A stretch of DNA of 64,000 nt from Plantago elongata. Taxonomy: Eukaryota; Streptophyta; Magnoliopsida; Lamiales; Plantaginaceae. Shown one piece after another: positions 34,179 to 47,285 of this stretch. Made by a program: the position numbers and the translations under genes. Location of the stretch: the NCBI GenBank assembly GCA_036897095.1, contig JAYMSP010000089.1, positions 23,405 through 87,404 of the forward strand, in the 5' to 3' direction. A model generated the notes under the pieces. That model did not search any database, was not told where the DNA came from, and saw nothing but the letters and a program-made list of their open reading frames with translations. Positions within the stretch are counted from its first letter, which is position 1; the number at the start of each line of letters is the position of its first letter.

Positions 34179-37100
34179 TTATTTCAATACTCTTTGAAGA
34201 AGGGTTTCCACCCTGACTTTTTGCTGCACTGGACTCAACGATTCTGTTTGCGGGAGTATATTTGCCAGAAAAACAATATCTTTAGGTGAGGCAGCGTTGA
34301 CCTGAACCAAATTCAAATATTTGACAAATCATTTAAAGGGTCCTTGAGTTCATAAAAGTCACATGAGAGCAACTGAAATGCATCTTTACCCATATACGTC
34401 CGTTTAAACCAACTGCAATCTCAAAAGCAAGCTTTTTCCCGATACATTCCAAAACTGGGCAAGTTGGAGTGCTCAACAGCCTAATATGCAAGTAAAAAAT
34501 ATTACAGGTTAGAACATGAGTATTTATTATCTTGTAGAAACGTTTTAAATTCTACATTGCTATAGGAGTCAATAATAATACCATACATTCGTGATAATCC
34601 GGTGGATGATTCAAACATATATCCCTCTTTTAAGGGGCCATATTCTGCTGCTTTCCCAGATGCTACGGGTTAGAAAGAAATAACAGAGATCAGAATAGAG
34701 GCAAACAGAAAGGGAAAGGAACATAATGTAATTGGGATTTCGGTAAGAAGGGGAATCCATTAGACCAACCATCGGTGCAAGCTAACTCAGGGTTCATTCC
34801 AATGTTTGCTTTGACAACACGAGCATAAACCAAAGTACCCATCTGAAGATAATTGCAAAGTCCCAAACGGAATTAAAAAAATTACAAGACAATGATAACT
34901 TTAATTCAGAGAAGATAACATATTTTGAAGCTTTAGTTGGCAAACAGGACTGGCAACAGTTAAAACAGTGCAATGAACGCAGCAAAAGAATCATCCCAGG
35001 CACAATGAGAATACTATATCTTGAAAGATTAGAGATTTTTGTTTGAACAGTGTGGGGAATGCAGCCGCTGCCAATCATGGTGCCAACTGGTTAAGACCCA
35101 GGACTCACACAATAGCATGGAAACCAGGTAATGTATGACAATAACTTTAATACAGCCTCTTTCACAAGGCATCAAGAGACAGTAATATATTACATTGATG
35201 GGAATTGGGAAGATGTTAAAACTTAAAATAAAAGGAATTACGTTCATAAAGGGATTCAGATTCCAGATGCACAGTATGATTCACACTAAAAGCCCAGTCT
35301 ACCTAAATAGAACAGGATTTTTGGTAGTTCAAGTAACCTAGATGGATAGTTTCTTAGCCCCTAGATCAAGGATAAGAGTTTGCCATGGACACGAGACCTT
35401 TGTCTAATGGATTTCCGGCCATCATTAAGTGCTACTATTACTATCGGAGGACCAAAAAACTTGAATTTCTATTGAACAGTTTGAGAATCCACACTCAATA
35501 AACATACTTACATAGATAGGAAAAGGTAGGATTTGTCAATGTTTTAACACTACATAGGCGTTGGAGCAGATTCTGGATTTGCATCATCAAGCATATGATG
35601 GATGTATCACACATAGATGAGTGCAGAAGTTGAAGAGACTACATTGCTTATCCCAGTAATCAATGTGCACAACCACAACAGTTCGAAAGCAGAAACTTCA
35701 TAGAAGGCAAAAATTCACCTCAAACTTAGGAATGTTTTTCCTAGTTCCACCTTCAAACGCAAGCCCTGGTAAAATTGCCAATGTGGGGCCTTTTATATCC
35801 AAAAGAAAGTTCTGTTTCAAACAAACATATTGAGCACATCAAAAAGTAATCATAAGAAGAATTCTCAAGAGCAAATGGTTAGTGCAATATAATACGGTTA
35901 TACTTTATTCAACATTATATAAAATTAACTGTCGAAAAATAAGTGAACACAGTTGCACTGTAACATTCACATGAATCCGGTTGCATAATGGGATAGTCAG
36001 ACGCATGAATAACCCAATTCAACTCTTTCAAGATAAAAAGTGCCTATTCAGAGTTTCAGACTATAACAAGATATTCAGACATACAAACACCATCCTTTCA
36101 CGCAGATGAAAAGAAGAACAATTAAAAAGACAGCAAAACCAAAAGTTTATGTATTCTTTGTTCTGATCTGAGATATGAGCATATGCGCCAACAGGTAAAC
36201 CAATGTCAAATACTACATGAGAAAGAGAGAAAAACAAAGAGTACTTACTTCTGCTTTTGAATCAACCACTATTCCAAGGACATTATCTCCCAAGCTTGGT
36301 ACGTACTGTACATGAACAATTAGCATCAGAGCAATGTCTAACATCATATAACTACTTTATTATACACTAAAAAAACTGTCTGAGACTATAACAATGGTTG
36401 CTTAGGTGCAACTTGAAAGATCAGAAACTACCATAAGCAATATAAAGCAACAACGTAATCCAAAAAATGCCAGAAGAACACTGATATTTGAGATAAGCTT
36501 ACATAACATAAGTAAGTAATTTATGTTTTAACTCACCCGCTTATTGGAGCTTTCAACCCAGTATTTGTTTGGTTTTGTAAATTTCAGCTTTCCTGCTTTC
36601 ATGACAGATATAACATCACCATCCTGCCAATCAAGACAAAATTAGCTCACTATATCAGACATGGATGCAATTAGTAACTTGTTCCACTCATACGAATACA
36701 GTTTTCGCCACAAACGACTCAGTATAAATACTGACATCAAATATCAATTCACATGGTTTTCTCCTACTTAGCTCTACATTCTCCAAACACCACTAAGACT
36801 TGCTACCATGCTATTAAATGGACTATACCAATATTGGTCTATCCAACTATTTGATTCGACTATCATAATAATTCATATAACTTGGTAACCGATGCAATTA
36901 CAACACAAAATTGAAATAAAATTAACGAATTCATCGAAATATAACATAATGGTATAAGCATTAAGCATTAAGCATTAAACCCTAGCAGTAGAAGAAAACC
37001 TGGCGCAAGCCGCCGCCAAGCTTGATGGTTTGGTTAGTCATCTTAGAGAGGTCCAACACAACATCTCCAGGAAACTACACAATTCAACAGTCAATCCTCT

Positions 37101-37193
37101 GCAAATTCTCGATTAAACTGCAACAATACAATGAACAAAAACTAGAAAATTTACCACTTGTTGATCGATGAAGCTTGTAGCTTTCTGCTCCAT
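34179..37193 (-). CDS. RRP40: RNA exosome cap subunit RRP40
   Basis: RRP40 is one of three S1/KH cap proteins of the nuclear and cytoplasmic RNA exosome and helps thread RNA into the core. Nine exons join in frame to 237 aa: 37193-37155, 37074-37000, 36623-36537, 36305-36249, 35811-35719, 34842-34770, 34662-34587, 34480-34390, 34301-34179. The N-terminal FPGDVVLDLS and KLGGGLRQDGDVI, the S1-region GDNVLGIVVDSKAENFLLDI with GTLVYARVVKAN, and the KH GLNG motif at residues 191-194 (EIAVGLNGRIW) are diagnostic. Length agrees with plant RRP40 (about 240 aa). The gene is intact and in tandem with PEX14. Confidence 0.95.
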
Positions 37194-38990
37194 GCTCCTT
37201 TGCTGTTTGACGATTAGAGAGCTACAGAAATCAATTTGGGCGTGCGTATAGTTCTCAGCTGGGTTCACCAGAGTGATGGCCTCAGCTCAGAGGTAGACCT
37301 GAAAGTGTTACGGGTCTCCAGGCCCAATTAGCATGCTTCAAGCCTTCAACTAATCCATTAGGCCCGTTATTCGTCTAGATTATAAATGGTGCAAATGGGT
37401 AACTCGCACCCACTCGAAAAGAGGGAAAACTCGCCCAAGCACCCAATTTGTGACCGAATTTCAAAAAACGACCTAGGAAAAAAAACGACCAAGTTGTATA
37501 AAAATGATGTATCATAATTACAAATATAATTTTCATATTATATCTAATAAATAAACATCTGCTAACTCATCGTGAAAACACATTAATTATATTCAAATAA
37601 GTTACATAATGAGTCTCGTATATCAACTACATCGTTGGTTACCAACCAGTCGCATTATAAGTCTCATCCGCAAGTGTATAGCCAGGCATACAATCTACAA
37701 TAATAATTTAGTGATCCTCTTGTGATGGAAAGGGACCATTGATTATTCTTTGCCTCATTGGCCTCGCACATGCACTTGCGATTGATCACAACAGGCTCAT
37801 TTAAACTTACGCGTCATGTTGTCTAATTGTTAATTAGTTTTGCTAATCACGTCTCTAGGTAACAAAATTTGATTGAGAACAAAATACATGTCTAGTAGTT
37901 CACATAAGATAAGATGATTATTATTGTTATATAATTTTGTTAGTATAAAGAATATGAGGATTAATATAAGCTTTGATATGTGGTCCGAATTTATGAGTGT
38001 GATATGCCGCGTGGTGCAGTTGAGACGAGAGAGATCCCGACAAAAGTATATGAGGCCGTACGTACGTTACCGTATATAGGACCAGTTTGGCAGTTGGCAC
38101 ATGGCCTCTATTATTTTCATGCAACATTGCAGATTTTGTGTATATGACAAATATGGCCCTAGCTGTCACAATTTTTGCTTGCCCTAGTAGCCTAGTAGGT
38201 GTCCCTTCACCACCACCGAAACCAATGACGGAGCTAGAAGGGGAGTATAATCAGGCGAACGCCTGTCAAGATTCGAAAATGTGTGTAATATTCTCACTAG
38301 TTTTGAATTTTGCCCCATCCAACTCCTGAAATAATGTCATATATATCATTTCACCCCACCAAACTTTGAATCCTAAGTCTGTCCCTGATCGAAACCAATC
38401 TGCCATCCGCAAATTATTTCCAACTCATACTTGTGTTCTTTGTGAAACTCATTATCGTTGATCGAATTCGTACTGTGCTAAACGGTGCATTTAAGTAACA
38501 ATTTGTGATGTATGAGAAAGTAAAGAAGGATTACATAGTACATGACCTTGACACATCTATTGATGTATGGAGATCGGAGATGATATTGATATTGTTCTCC
38601 ATAGCTAGCTTGCATTGGAGTTTACGGTAGTTTATTTAAAAACTAATCAACTTGTAGGTGAAATTAATTGTAAATGCGAATAATTCTATAGTGCAAGTTA
38701 AAACGTTGGGTGGTGTTACGGCCTTGTACGGTCTCACTGAAATAGTAAAAGAAGATGTTTATAATAATCTACTATTAGCAACATGATCTGCTGGCCACGC
38801 CAGGTTCTTTTGTCAATTAAATATAATTCATCATAATTAATAATAATAATAATCCTGCCATTTGATAAAGTAATGGTGAGTGATTCGCTTTATATCTGGT
38901 TGTTTGGTAGTTGAGTCTTGTCATTAGTATCGATCGCTAGTTTATGAAATTATTATATTTTATGTCAAATTGGACTAACCACAATGATTA
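37194..38990. other. Intergenic region upstream of RRP40
   Basis: No gene is recognised. The stretch about 38226-38394 has ends GACGGAGCTAGAAG and, inverted, GGGACAGACTTAGG, which resemble the GGCGGAGCCAG ends of a common plant MITE type; this is weak. Confidence 0.35.
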
Positions 38991-39148
38991 GGGGCTGATT
39001 ATCATAGCATTTGAATCACTCCATTTGGAGCGATGAACATTCAGTTGGCCTAAAATACACTTCAAATGTCTATTTCAATTCCATTTCAAACACAATTTCA
39101 CCAAAATCTCGTCCAAATGGTCATTTGAGTGCCATGTCAATCAGCCCC
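38991..39148 (-). mobile_element. MITE, copy 2 of the two-copy family
   Basis: Starts GGGGCTGATT and ends AATCAGCCCC, a 10-bp perfect inverted repeat that continues imperfectly to about 25 bp, with TA on both outer sides. The interior CCTAAAATACACTTCAAAT is the inverted counterpart of copy 1 at 21659-21818. Confidence 0.7.
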
Positions 39149-39175
39149 TAAGTTATACTCCCACTTTTTTCTCTT

Positions 39176-40900
39176 CTATGATGTCCAATCTAGCACAGCA
39201 CCCTCAATGTTGCGAGCCACCACTCCCACATTTGCTGCAGTACTGCCTCGGACAATGGAGGCATCAAAATTAAGTTTGATGGTCCCAATCGGTGGTGGTT
39301 GCCAAACTGGTCTCGAGTGCGGAGGCCTTGGACAGGAAAAGGTATCCCGAGCATCTTTGTACCTGGACAAATACTGATGTGTAAAATAAGAAGTATCCAT
39401 ATTCCATAGTATCATACCCCTTCCCTTTGTGAACAAGCTTGTTTCGATTCCCCCATATAGACCATAATGCCACAACAAAGAGCTCGAAGTCAGAGGTGTT
39501 GGTTTGCTGACGGACCGAGCGGATCCAGCTCCAAGCATCAACTGCCGCACTCAAATATACAAACCTGGAAAAACCTGTCAATGCCCAAAGAAGACGAGCT
39601 TATGAACAATCCGTAAGTAAATGAAGAATAGACTCTTTCTTGCAAGAACAAACAGGGCACATAGTTCCATTAAGAATCTGTCTTCGTTCAAGATTATCGA
39701 GTGTGGGTACTGCATTTTTAAGAATTCCCCAAAGGAAAACACGAATCTTATTTGGTACTTGAACTTTCCACACCCAACTCCAATTATTGCCCCTGTTTGA
39801 GCTGGAAGAGCCCACACGATCAGCCACATCACGTTTCTTCAGCTCACGACAGAGGTGGTAAGTAGTCCTTACCGAGTAAATACCCGTCTTGTTATAGTGC
39901 CAAATTCGAGTATCTATTGCAGCAGTGGACACAAGAGGGATTCAGAGGATAGCCTCCGCATCCTCATCCCAGAAAACAGATCGAATAAGTTCCTCGTTCC
40001 ACAAACCGGAGTCTGGCAGCTTTAGGCTGCTGACCACATCAAAATCAGATCCGTGAAAGTTAGGAGTACGGGGTCTAAGTTGGAAATCACGGGGAATCCA
40101 GTTATCAAGCCAAGTGTTCACCGAATCACCCGCCCCTATTCTCCATAATTGCTTGCAAAACATAGCCAAATTAAAGGACCTTAAATCCCAAAAATCCACA
40201 CCTCACCCCTCTTACTATCGCACAAAGAATCTCAATTAACCCAATGTATTCCTCTCGCCCCCCAGTCCCCCACCAAGATTGAGCAATGAGAGACTCGATT
40301 TCCCCAAGGAGGTATTCGGGAAGCTTAAAGCAGCCCATCACATAGGTTGGAATCGATTGGAGAAAAACTTTAATAAGAATTTCTTTTCCCACTCTAGAAA
40401 GAAGCTTAGTATTAAAACTCTGAATCTTATTCCACACGTGTTCCCTCAACATATGTGAAATTCAACTGACTTTCAAGGATATGATCATTAAGAAAAGCAA
40501 GAGCACAAGTAGTCACAAAATCACCGACAAGGTGCCAAAAACTTTGGTAAAAAAGTGCACGCATGCCATCAGGGCTAGGGGATTTAAGGGGGGTCATATA
40601 AAAAAAGAGCCTATTTTACCTCAATTGTTGTGAAGACATGGCTGAGTTCCTGGTTGATAGAAGCATCCACTCTCGACCCATAGTTTGTATCACATCCTCT
40701 ATGGCAACAGGGTCAGGGTTGGAGGAGGTAAAAATCGAGGTGTAATAATTTGTCTCATACCAACTCTATCTCAATCAGTTCCCCAACATTATTTCGAAGA
40801 CCATTAATTTCATTTCTTGTTTTCCGGGGGAAGAAGCTTTCGTGTGGAAGTATGTCGTATTCCAGCCACATCGCATCTTCTCCGTATCCCAACTTCTAAT
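39176..40900 (-). mobile_element. LINE (L1-type) retrotransposon fragment, internally deleted
   Basis: On the minus strand, degenerate reverse transcriptase start (SPSPDGMRALFYQSFW near 40600-40530) is followed almost at once by the thumb region HVWNKIQSFNTKLLSRVGKEI (40440 on), so the catalytic RT core is missing. Next come the zf-RVT zinc-binding region (VPNKIRVFLWGIL and CPVC...HLLTDCS near 39600-39770) and the RNase H start (IKLNFDASIVRG near 39260), cut off by 39176 beside the MITE. Several frames are used, so it is dead. Confidence 0.85.
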
Positions 40901-43892
40901 TACAAGGATTCCACCGTTAGAGTAAAATGGTAAGCTTATATATGAGTTTACTTATTGTTTATTTAATTGAAGTAAATATATGATATGAAGTTTATTAAGA
41001 AGCTGGATTCATAATCTATCATATATTAGATATAATAATCTAGTAAAAATAAATTAACGGACCATAAACTTCTGAAGTAGCTAGCAATAGTATGCGTTAT
41101 AAAGTTGTGAAAAAGACGAATAAAAAGTTTGCAATAATGGGCGATAAATGTTGTCCCAATCCGAAATACAGAGACAGGATCCAATTGGCAGGAAAGAAAG
41201 GGATGGATAAGATCATAAGACCCAAATTCAATCCTTAAAAATCCAGACAAAGTTTCTGCTTGTGAAATATCAGATATCCTAGTAAGATACTAGTAGATTG
41301 CCAGTGTGTGGAGAAATTTATACATTTTGGCATCAAGTTGATTCTTAACAAAATAAAAGTACAGCAACTAATTGTTTCCTTTGTGCTATGAATTCACATA
41401 TCAAGGTGTGTATTTATATGTTCTAAAATTTATCCGTAACAACTATTAATATGCACGGTGCGAATGTTATAAAACAGTTTATTTGAACGAATAATAGATG
41501 AATTATTAAAGGTATAGTTATGGGGTTATGGTTAATGAATAAGTATTTGTAAGATAAGATAATGACAAAGTTGGGAGGGGGGAGTTGGGGGGAAGAAGGT
41601 GGTGAGTTTTGTTGGAAATGGAAAGTAAAAAGGGTGACCGTATACGGAATGTGCATACGGACAGAGGACATTACCAGTACAAAGTCATGAATCATGATCA
41701 TCATCATCTCGTAAATATGCAAGTTGTTTAATGTTCCTCCTATTTAACCCCATGCATCCACACTTCCAATGTGCCATCTATGTCCCTTTTCATTTTTATT
41801 TTTTTTTCCAATTTAATGCTCTTTAGTGGCATTCCATACCCCATCCACGTGTTCTCAATTTACATCCATACCCCCCTTTTACGTTTCCAACGTTTTCCTC
41901 CGTTCATATATTTTCTCCAACTAAAAATTCATCCAGTTCATCTTAAATTACATTCTTTTCAATTAAAATTTACTGGACTGAATCAAATTAAACTGAACTA
42001 GACTGAATTAAACTGAAGTAAGATGTAAATTATAACTAAGTCGAGTTGAACTAAATTATACTAAATTGAACTGAAGTGTGATTTCCAGTTAAAGAGAATA
42101 TATTTTTAATTTTATTCAGTTTAATTCTACTTAATTATATTTTATATTATATTTTAGTTCAGTATCAAAGAGAATAAAATATAATACTAAGTCTCTTCAT
42201 CCATGATCCAAAATCATTGCCAATTAATATTACCAAGTTAATTGGTTTATTATTACATCAACTACTTATAAAATATATGTATTTACAAGATATATGGATC
42301 CACAAAGTTGGAAAAACGCATATAGAAACACATGCAATCACATCTCGAATTAATTATTAATGTGTGGTGGTAGCATGGACATGATGATTCATTAGCCACC
42401 CATTATCCATCGAGTTTATATGGGATTCAAATTAATTAAACATTGAAATTGAATTTTGAGGTACTTGAGGAAGTTAGGCATATTCAATCCCTTGGACCGA
42501 AAACCTATAAGGTAAATTGATCGTGTATGCAGTACGCAAACCAGATAAATTACAAATTTACAATCACTCTATAACCCTAATGGTTATTAATAATATTTAC
42601 TATTATCAAGTCATAGTATACAGACGAAATCTAACTTCTATGTTATCCTACTATTTCAACGAAAATTTTTAATATAAACCCAGTCTATGAGTAAGTTCAT
42701 AAACCTAACACGCTATATATTAACTTGCAAACCATTTAGTCAAATTCTTTTCCATCTCAATCCTTTTCCTTGTCTAGAATGTAGATTCATACAATACAAG
42801 TGCGTAACGAGTGACATCAATGCATGATAGTTGATACACTTGACTTACAGCTTGCCCATTATTTCAATGCTATATCACAGAACGGTCAACATGTTAGACC
42901 CACAAATTGTCTTGGTACTAAACTACCCAGATAACTTCTCTAAATTAATAAATACTTCAAGTGATCTGATCTCTAGAAGTAATTGCAAGCTAATTAAACC
43001 CAGCACTTGGTATTTTGAACAAAGGCGTCTTCAACATCTTTAATTTACTCATTTGAATGATTCCAACTTAAATTTAATTTCATAGATTTGACTCATCAGA
43101 TAATTTACTCATTTAAGATCAAATAATTTCATAGATTCAACTCGTCACAAAATAACTCATAAGTCAAATAATTATAAACACGCTTGTTACATTCAATTTT
43201 AATTTTTAACCTTACGTAAGTAATCAAATTCATTTCCAATCTCCGAACTTAACCAAGTCGGGAAGTAATTCAACACTTGAAACCATGTCCAAATCCCAAA
43301 CCGAACCTGTCTTGTCTCCTTACCAAACAAGGAATAATAATGCAAAAGAAAACATTCGTACCAAATTGTACCCATGGGCATTTCCGTCACAATACGAAAC
43401 TAGAAAACTGGAAAGAAGATGGCACAGTGAGTAGCAAAAAGAGGGGCAAAAGTGGAAGAACATGTAAGATGAAGAAGAGTCATAATCATTAGACAACCGC
43501 ATGTCTCTCGCAAGTGAATCTTCCCACGTTCTGTTATCTTCGTATTTGTATTCTTCAAGTATTGTCTGTTTATCTTTTCCAAACTCACCTATTTTTACTC
43601 ACCCCACTCTTCTTTATCTTCTTCACCATACCTCTCCAATCCGATTTACATTCACAAGACTCGAACCAACCGCCTTATAACAAGTTTCAACACACTCCAC
43701 CAGAAATCACCTCCCTTGCACAATCCCCACACACACACTTAAGTAACAATCATTCTTACTTTTGCAAACAAAATCATTACTAGTTGTGCTTCTGCACCTT
43801 TCTCACTCATCACTCATCAGAATCTTTTCCATTACCAAAAAAGGAAAAAAAGTGAGAAAGTGGGAAAAAGTTGATGATTGTGTAACGAACCC
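40901..43892. other. Intergenic region upstream of the HT1-like kinase
   Basis: Very AT-rich with no gene. It contains MITE-related sequence near 41949-42180 and, from about 43500, a C/T-rich stretch that is probably the promoter and 5' UTR of the kinase. Confidence 0.5.
41949..42180. mobile_element. Diverged copies of the TTCTTTTCAACTGAA MITE family
   Basis: CATTCTTTTCAATTAAAATT, TTACTGGACTGAAT and TATAACTAAGTCGAG match the PEX14-intron element (TTACTGAACTGAAA, ATAACTAAGCCGAG). The right end near 42104 is inverted (CCAGTTAAAGAGAATA). A second, reversed partial copy seems to follow directly. Confidence 0.5.
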
Positions 43893-46056
43893 ATGAAGAA
43901 TTTCCAGTGGCTGAAGCAAATCAGGAGCAGCACACACGGGAAGCTAGAGAGGCGTTTGTCTTTAGGAGAGTACAAGAGGGCAATTTCTTGGTCGAAATAC
44001 TTGCTTGTTTCGTCAGTGCCAAGGCTGACGAATGGCACTGATCAACACGAGGAGGAGTGGAATGCCGACATGTCGGAGCTTTACATAGGGAACAAGTTCG
44101 CTTCTGGGAGGCATAGCAGGATTTACAGAGGGGTTTATAAGCACAGGGATGTGGCTATCAAGCTCATTAGCCAGCCTGAAGAAGATCCTGAGTTAGCTGC
44201 ATTGTTGGAGAAACAGTTTACTACTGAGTTTTCGCTTTTGTTCGGATTGAATCATCCTAATATCATCACTGTGAGTCCATCAAACTCTTTCCTTTTCAGG
44301 TTTGAGGTGTATTGTACTTTCTGTAGAGATGGTTGTACTTTTTGGACTTGACTGGCATCTTACCGGTTTCTGGAACTTTGATTATTTTATGCTCAATTAC
44401 ATAATTAATTAATTAGTTAGTTAATGATACTGATAATGATGGGTTAGAGAGGACAAGTTACTGAACGTATGGATTGTAACGAAATGGGACGATCAAGTTT
44501 TGTTTGTCTAATTTCCGGACAGGTATCTTGGCGAAATTAATAGAGCCGGAAAATTGTTGCATCAGTACAATAACTAATTTGTATTATTGGAACTATTTGT
44601 TTGTTTTGTTTAGTTCCTCATGTCATGTGTAGATGAGTGGATCCACATCTCTGAAAGTCCCTTTCAGTGGTTTATTTGATTCCACCAGATCATCTAGCTA
44701 CAGTTAAATCGAAAATGACGTTGGCAGCTGGATTGAGTATTCCGGTTAAGGGAGGATCTGATAGGTGTTATAGGTCTGTAATGATGAGGGCATGCCAAGA
44801 AGCCTAGTGAGAGTCGATCGGGCCTGTAAATGTATGTTGTGCCTTGTCCAGTCATCGAAGGCGCACCAAGTGATTGTGGGTGCCATCCGGGGTTAATTTA
44901 TGTGTGCAACCTGTGTTAATTTTCTGATTAGAGAATTAAGAGTTCATGCTTGGAGTGGAAATTACTCATAAAAAATGTGTGTCCAACTCTGTCAATGTGA
45001 AAATGAGGTTCCTGTATGAAGACGAGCATTCTCTCAATGGATGAAGTTGTTTTTTTCCGTATGTGTTTAAAGCATCATATGACTTATTTGACTTGACACT
45101 TGCAGTTGATTGCAGCATGTAAGAAGCCCCCAGTGTTCTGCATAATCACAGAGTATTATCCAGGTGGTTCCCTTAGAAAATACCTCCACCAGCAAGAGCC
45201 TTACTCAATGCCTCTCAACCTAGTTCTGAAGCTCGCGCTAGATATTGCACGTGGTATGCAGTATCTCCATGCTCAGGGGATCCTCCACAGGGATCTTAAA
45301 TCCGAAAATCTTCTGCTTGATGAAGATATGTGTGTCAAGGTGGCAGATTTTGGTATATCGTGTTTAGAATCTCAATGTGGGAGTGCCAAGGGATTCACCG
45401 GCACTTATCGTTGGATGGCACCAGAAATGATAAAGGAAAAACACCACACAAAGAAAGTTGATGTTTATAGTTTTGCAATTGTGTTGTGGGAGCTCTTGAC
45501 TGCGTTGACACCATTCGATGACATGACTCCCGAACAAGCAGCATTTGCCGTTTGCCAAAAGGTATTTTGCCTCATGCTCTCTCATGAGTCATCTCTTATT
45601 TTACCAGGAAAAAAAATATAATCAAATACTGCCCCAACCTACTTTATGTGATACTCGACGCGTGCCCTTGAACTGCCCTTTAGTTTTTCTTTTGGGGTGG
45701 TAGTAACCTAATGCCACAAGACTTCTCTTGAATATAGTGTATTCAATAATCACGAGCTAGTTGACATGCGATTTCTTCTCATAACAAAATTCTTTAACCA
45801 TTTGCAGAATACAAGGCCACCATTGCCTTCTACATGTCCAGCAGCATTAGGTCGTTTGATTCGCCGTTGCTGGTCCAGTAGCCCTGAGAAGCGACCACAA
45901 TTTGACGAGATTGTTAGCATTCTCGAAAGCTACGCTGAGTCACTGGAGCAAGATCCAGAATTTTTCTCTTCGTGTGAGCCAACAAAGGCCAACACTCTTT
46001 TGCGGTGCATACCAAAGTGCATGGCGAGTCGGAGACCCCCATTTTTGAGGGCGTAA
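43893..46056 (+). CDS. HT1-like Raf-type serine/threonine/tyrosine kinase
   Basis: Three exons (43893-44270, 45106-45561, 45808-46056) join in frame to 360 aa. Group C Raf-like kinase: Gly-rich loop IGNKFASGRHSRIYRG, Lys90 in VAIK, catalytic HRD at 187-189 (HRDLKSENLL), DFG at 207-209, the APE motif in GTYRWMAPEMIKEKHHT, and a conserved C-terminal tail (LLRCIPKCM). Closest described kinase by memory is Arabidopsis HT1, which regulates stomatal response to CO2; the match MIKEK..T.KVDVYSF and AACKKPPVFCIITEY supports this subfamily, not strict orthology. Subdomain IX reads FAIVLWE where FGIVLWE is usual. The ATG is preceded by a non-coding leader with no alternative in-frame ATG nearby. All catalytic residues are intact. 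Confidence 0.93.
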
Positions 46057-46792
46057 AAACTCTGCAACTACATATTGTTCCGCCAAAGTAATTTGTCCGA
46101 ATTGTAGTTCTGTTAGGCTTGCTTAGTGAGAAATTGTAACTTAAGCCACCAATGCCATTGCATAATTTAAGGACATATATATTGATTTGCGATGCTCTTG
46201 AGTGTCATTGCTTCTGGATCGCTTCCGTGTATAGTGTGATCAGAATTTTCCTATGTGGCTGCCAAACATCTAAACGAACACGATCGGCTGTGGTCTGAAT
46301 TCGCATGCTCTATCAAATGTACTGCAGTACAAGGAAAGATAAAGTGTAAGAAACGTATAGTAGACAGGGACATCTTCTATAGAAGATGAGCCACATGAAT
46401 AGACTAAGGTGGCTTGACCAGATGACGAACGCCCAAATAAGCATTACACTCGTTAGACTCAGGTTCCCTAAGAACGCGTGGAGACCGAAGAAGACGTGAA
46501 CGAGAATTTAAAGTATTTAGAGATATACATAGAGAAGATTGATTGATGCATACGTGATCTAACGTTACTTTTATTGGTTCATGCACTAATGATTATATTG
46601 AGATAAAATCTTGGTGAAAATTGGCTCCTATGCATTTTGAGAAGTCGATAGAGCTATTGACATGCTGAAGAATTTGTGTTTCCCACACATACCTTGATTA
46701 CCTTCAAGTTATAACAGAAGAAGCTGTTTGTTGAAACAAATTAGCCATTATATATTGTATATAAAACATAATCAGATAAATTATTAATATGT
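46057..46792. other. Spacer between kinase and tRNA
   Basis: The first 150 bp or so is probably the kinase 3' UTR. No other feature is seen. Confidence 0.5.

Positions 46793-46872
<80 letters not shown>
46793..46872 (+). tRNA. tRNA-Leu (anticodon UAG)
   Basis: Eighty bases fold as a class II tRNA. The acceptor arm GACAGTT pairs with AGCTGTC with one G-U, and the discriminator is A. The D-arm/A box is TGGCCGAGTGG, the anticodon loop TTTAGGC between CAGA and TCTG gives UAG, a long variable arm follows, and the T-arm/B box is GGTTCAAATCC. A T-rich stretch (TTATTTTTC) follows as a Pol III terminator. No intron is present. Confidence 0.97.
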
Positions 46873-46873
<1 letters not shown>

Positions 46874-47285
46874 TATTATTTTTCTGTTTCTATCATATTT
46901 AGGGCTAATATTTATTCTCAGGTTAGTTTTTATTAACGAAATATAATTTGTGTTACATTGCCTTGTTCATCTCTTCTTTCCTACTAATATACATTTCTCA
47001 TCAACCAATATATATAACACAAGAAGTCAAGAACAAAGATTAACAGGAACAACTCATTCATTCAAAAACTTATGAAATACTACAAATTACTATGCATCCA
47101 ATTACGTTAGTGATTAACTTGCAGATTAAAAACGCGCGTATACATGAAATTGTAATATTTATCCGTCTGTTTGCAAGTAATCATAACACCACTAAATCTG
47201 AAACAGAGATATCAATAATCTACTACAGTACTACCAGTAATTGATTGAAAAGAAAAATTAGTCACTAACCATTGATGGACAAACA
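46873..47285. other. Spacer between tRNA and F-box gene
   Basis: AT-rich, and may include the 3' UTR of the F-box gene. Nothing else is seen. Confidence 0.5.

Noticed and set aside
35060-35110. Possible second tRNA (GGTTAAGACCCAGGACTCAC word)
   Set aside because: No paired acceptor arm and no proper A and B boxes.
37927-38329. Possible small genes between RRP40 and the LINE
   Set aside because: Short overlapping frames on both strands with no motifs; part of this stretch looks like a MITE.
39129-39377. Plus-strand 82-codon frame
   Set aside because: Antisense to the LINE RNase H region, which explains it fully.
43878-43892. Upstream TTG-initiated start for the HT1-like kinase
   Set aside because: Plant nuclear genes start at ATG; the ATG at 43893 gives the conserved MKNFQWLKQ start of the subfamily.
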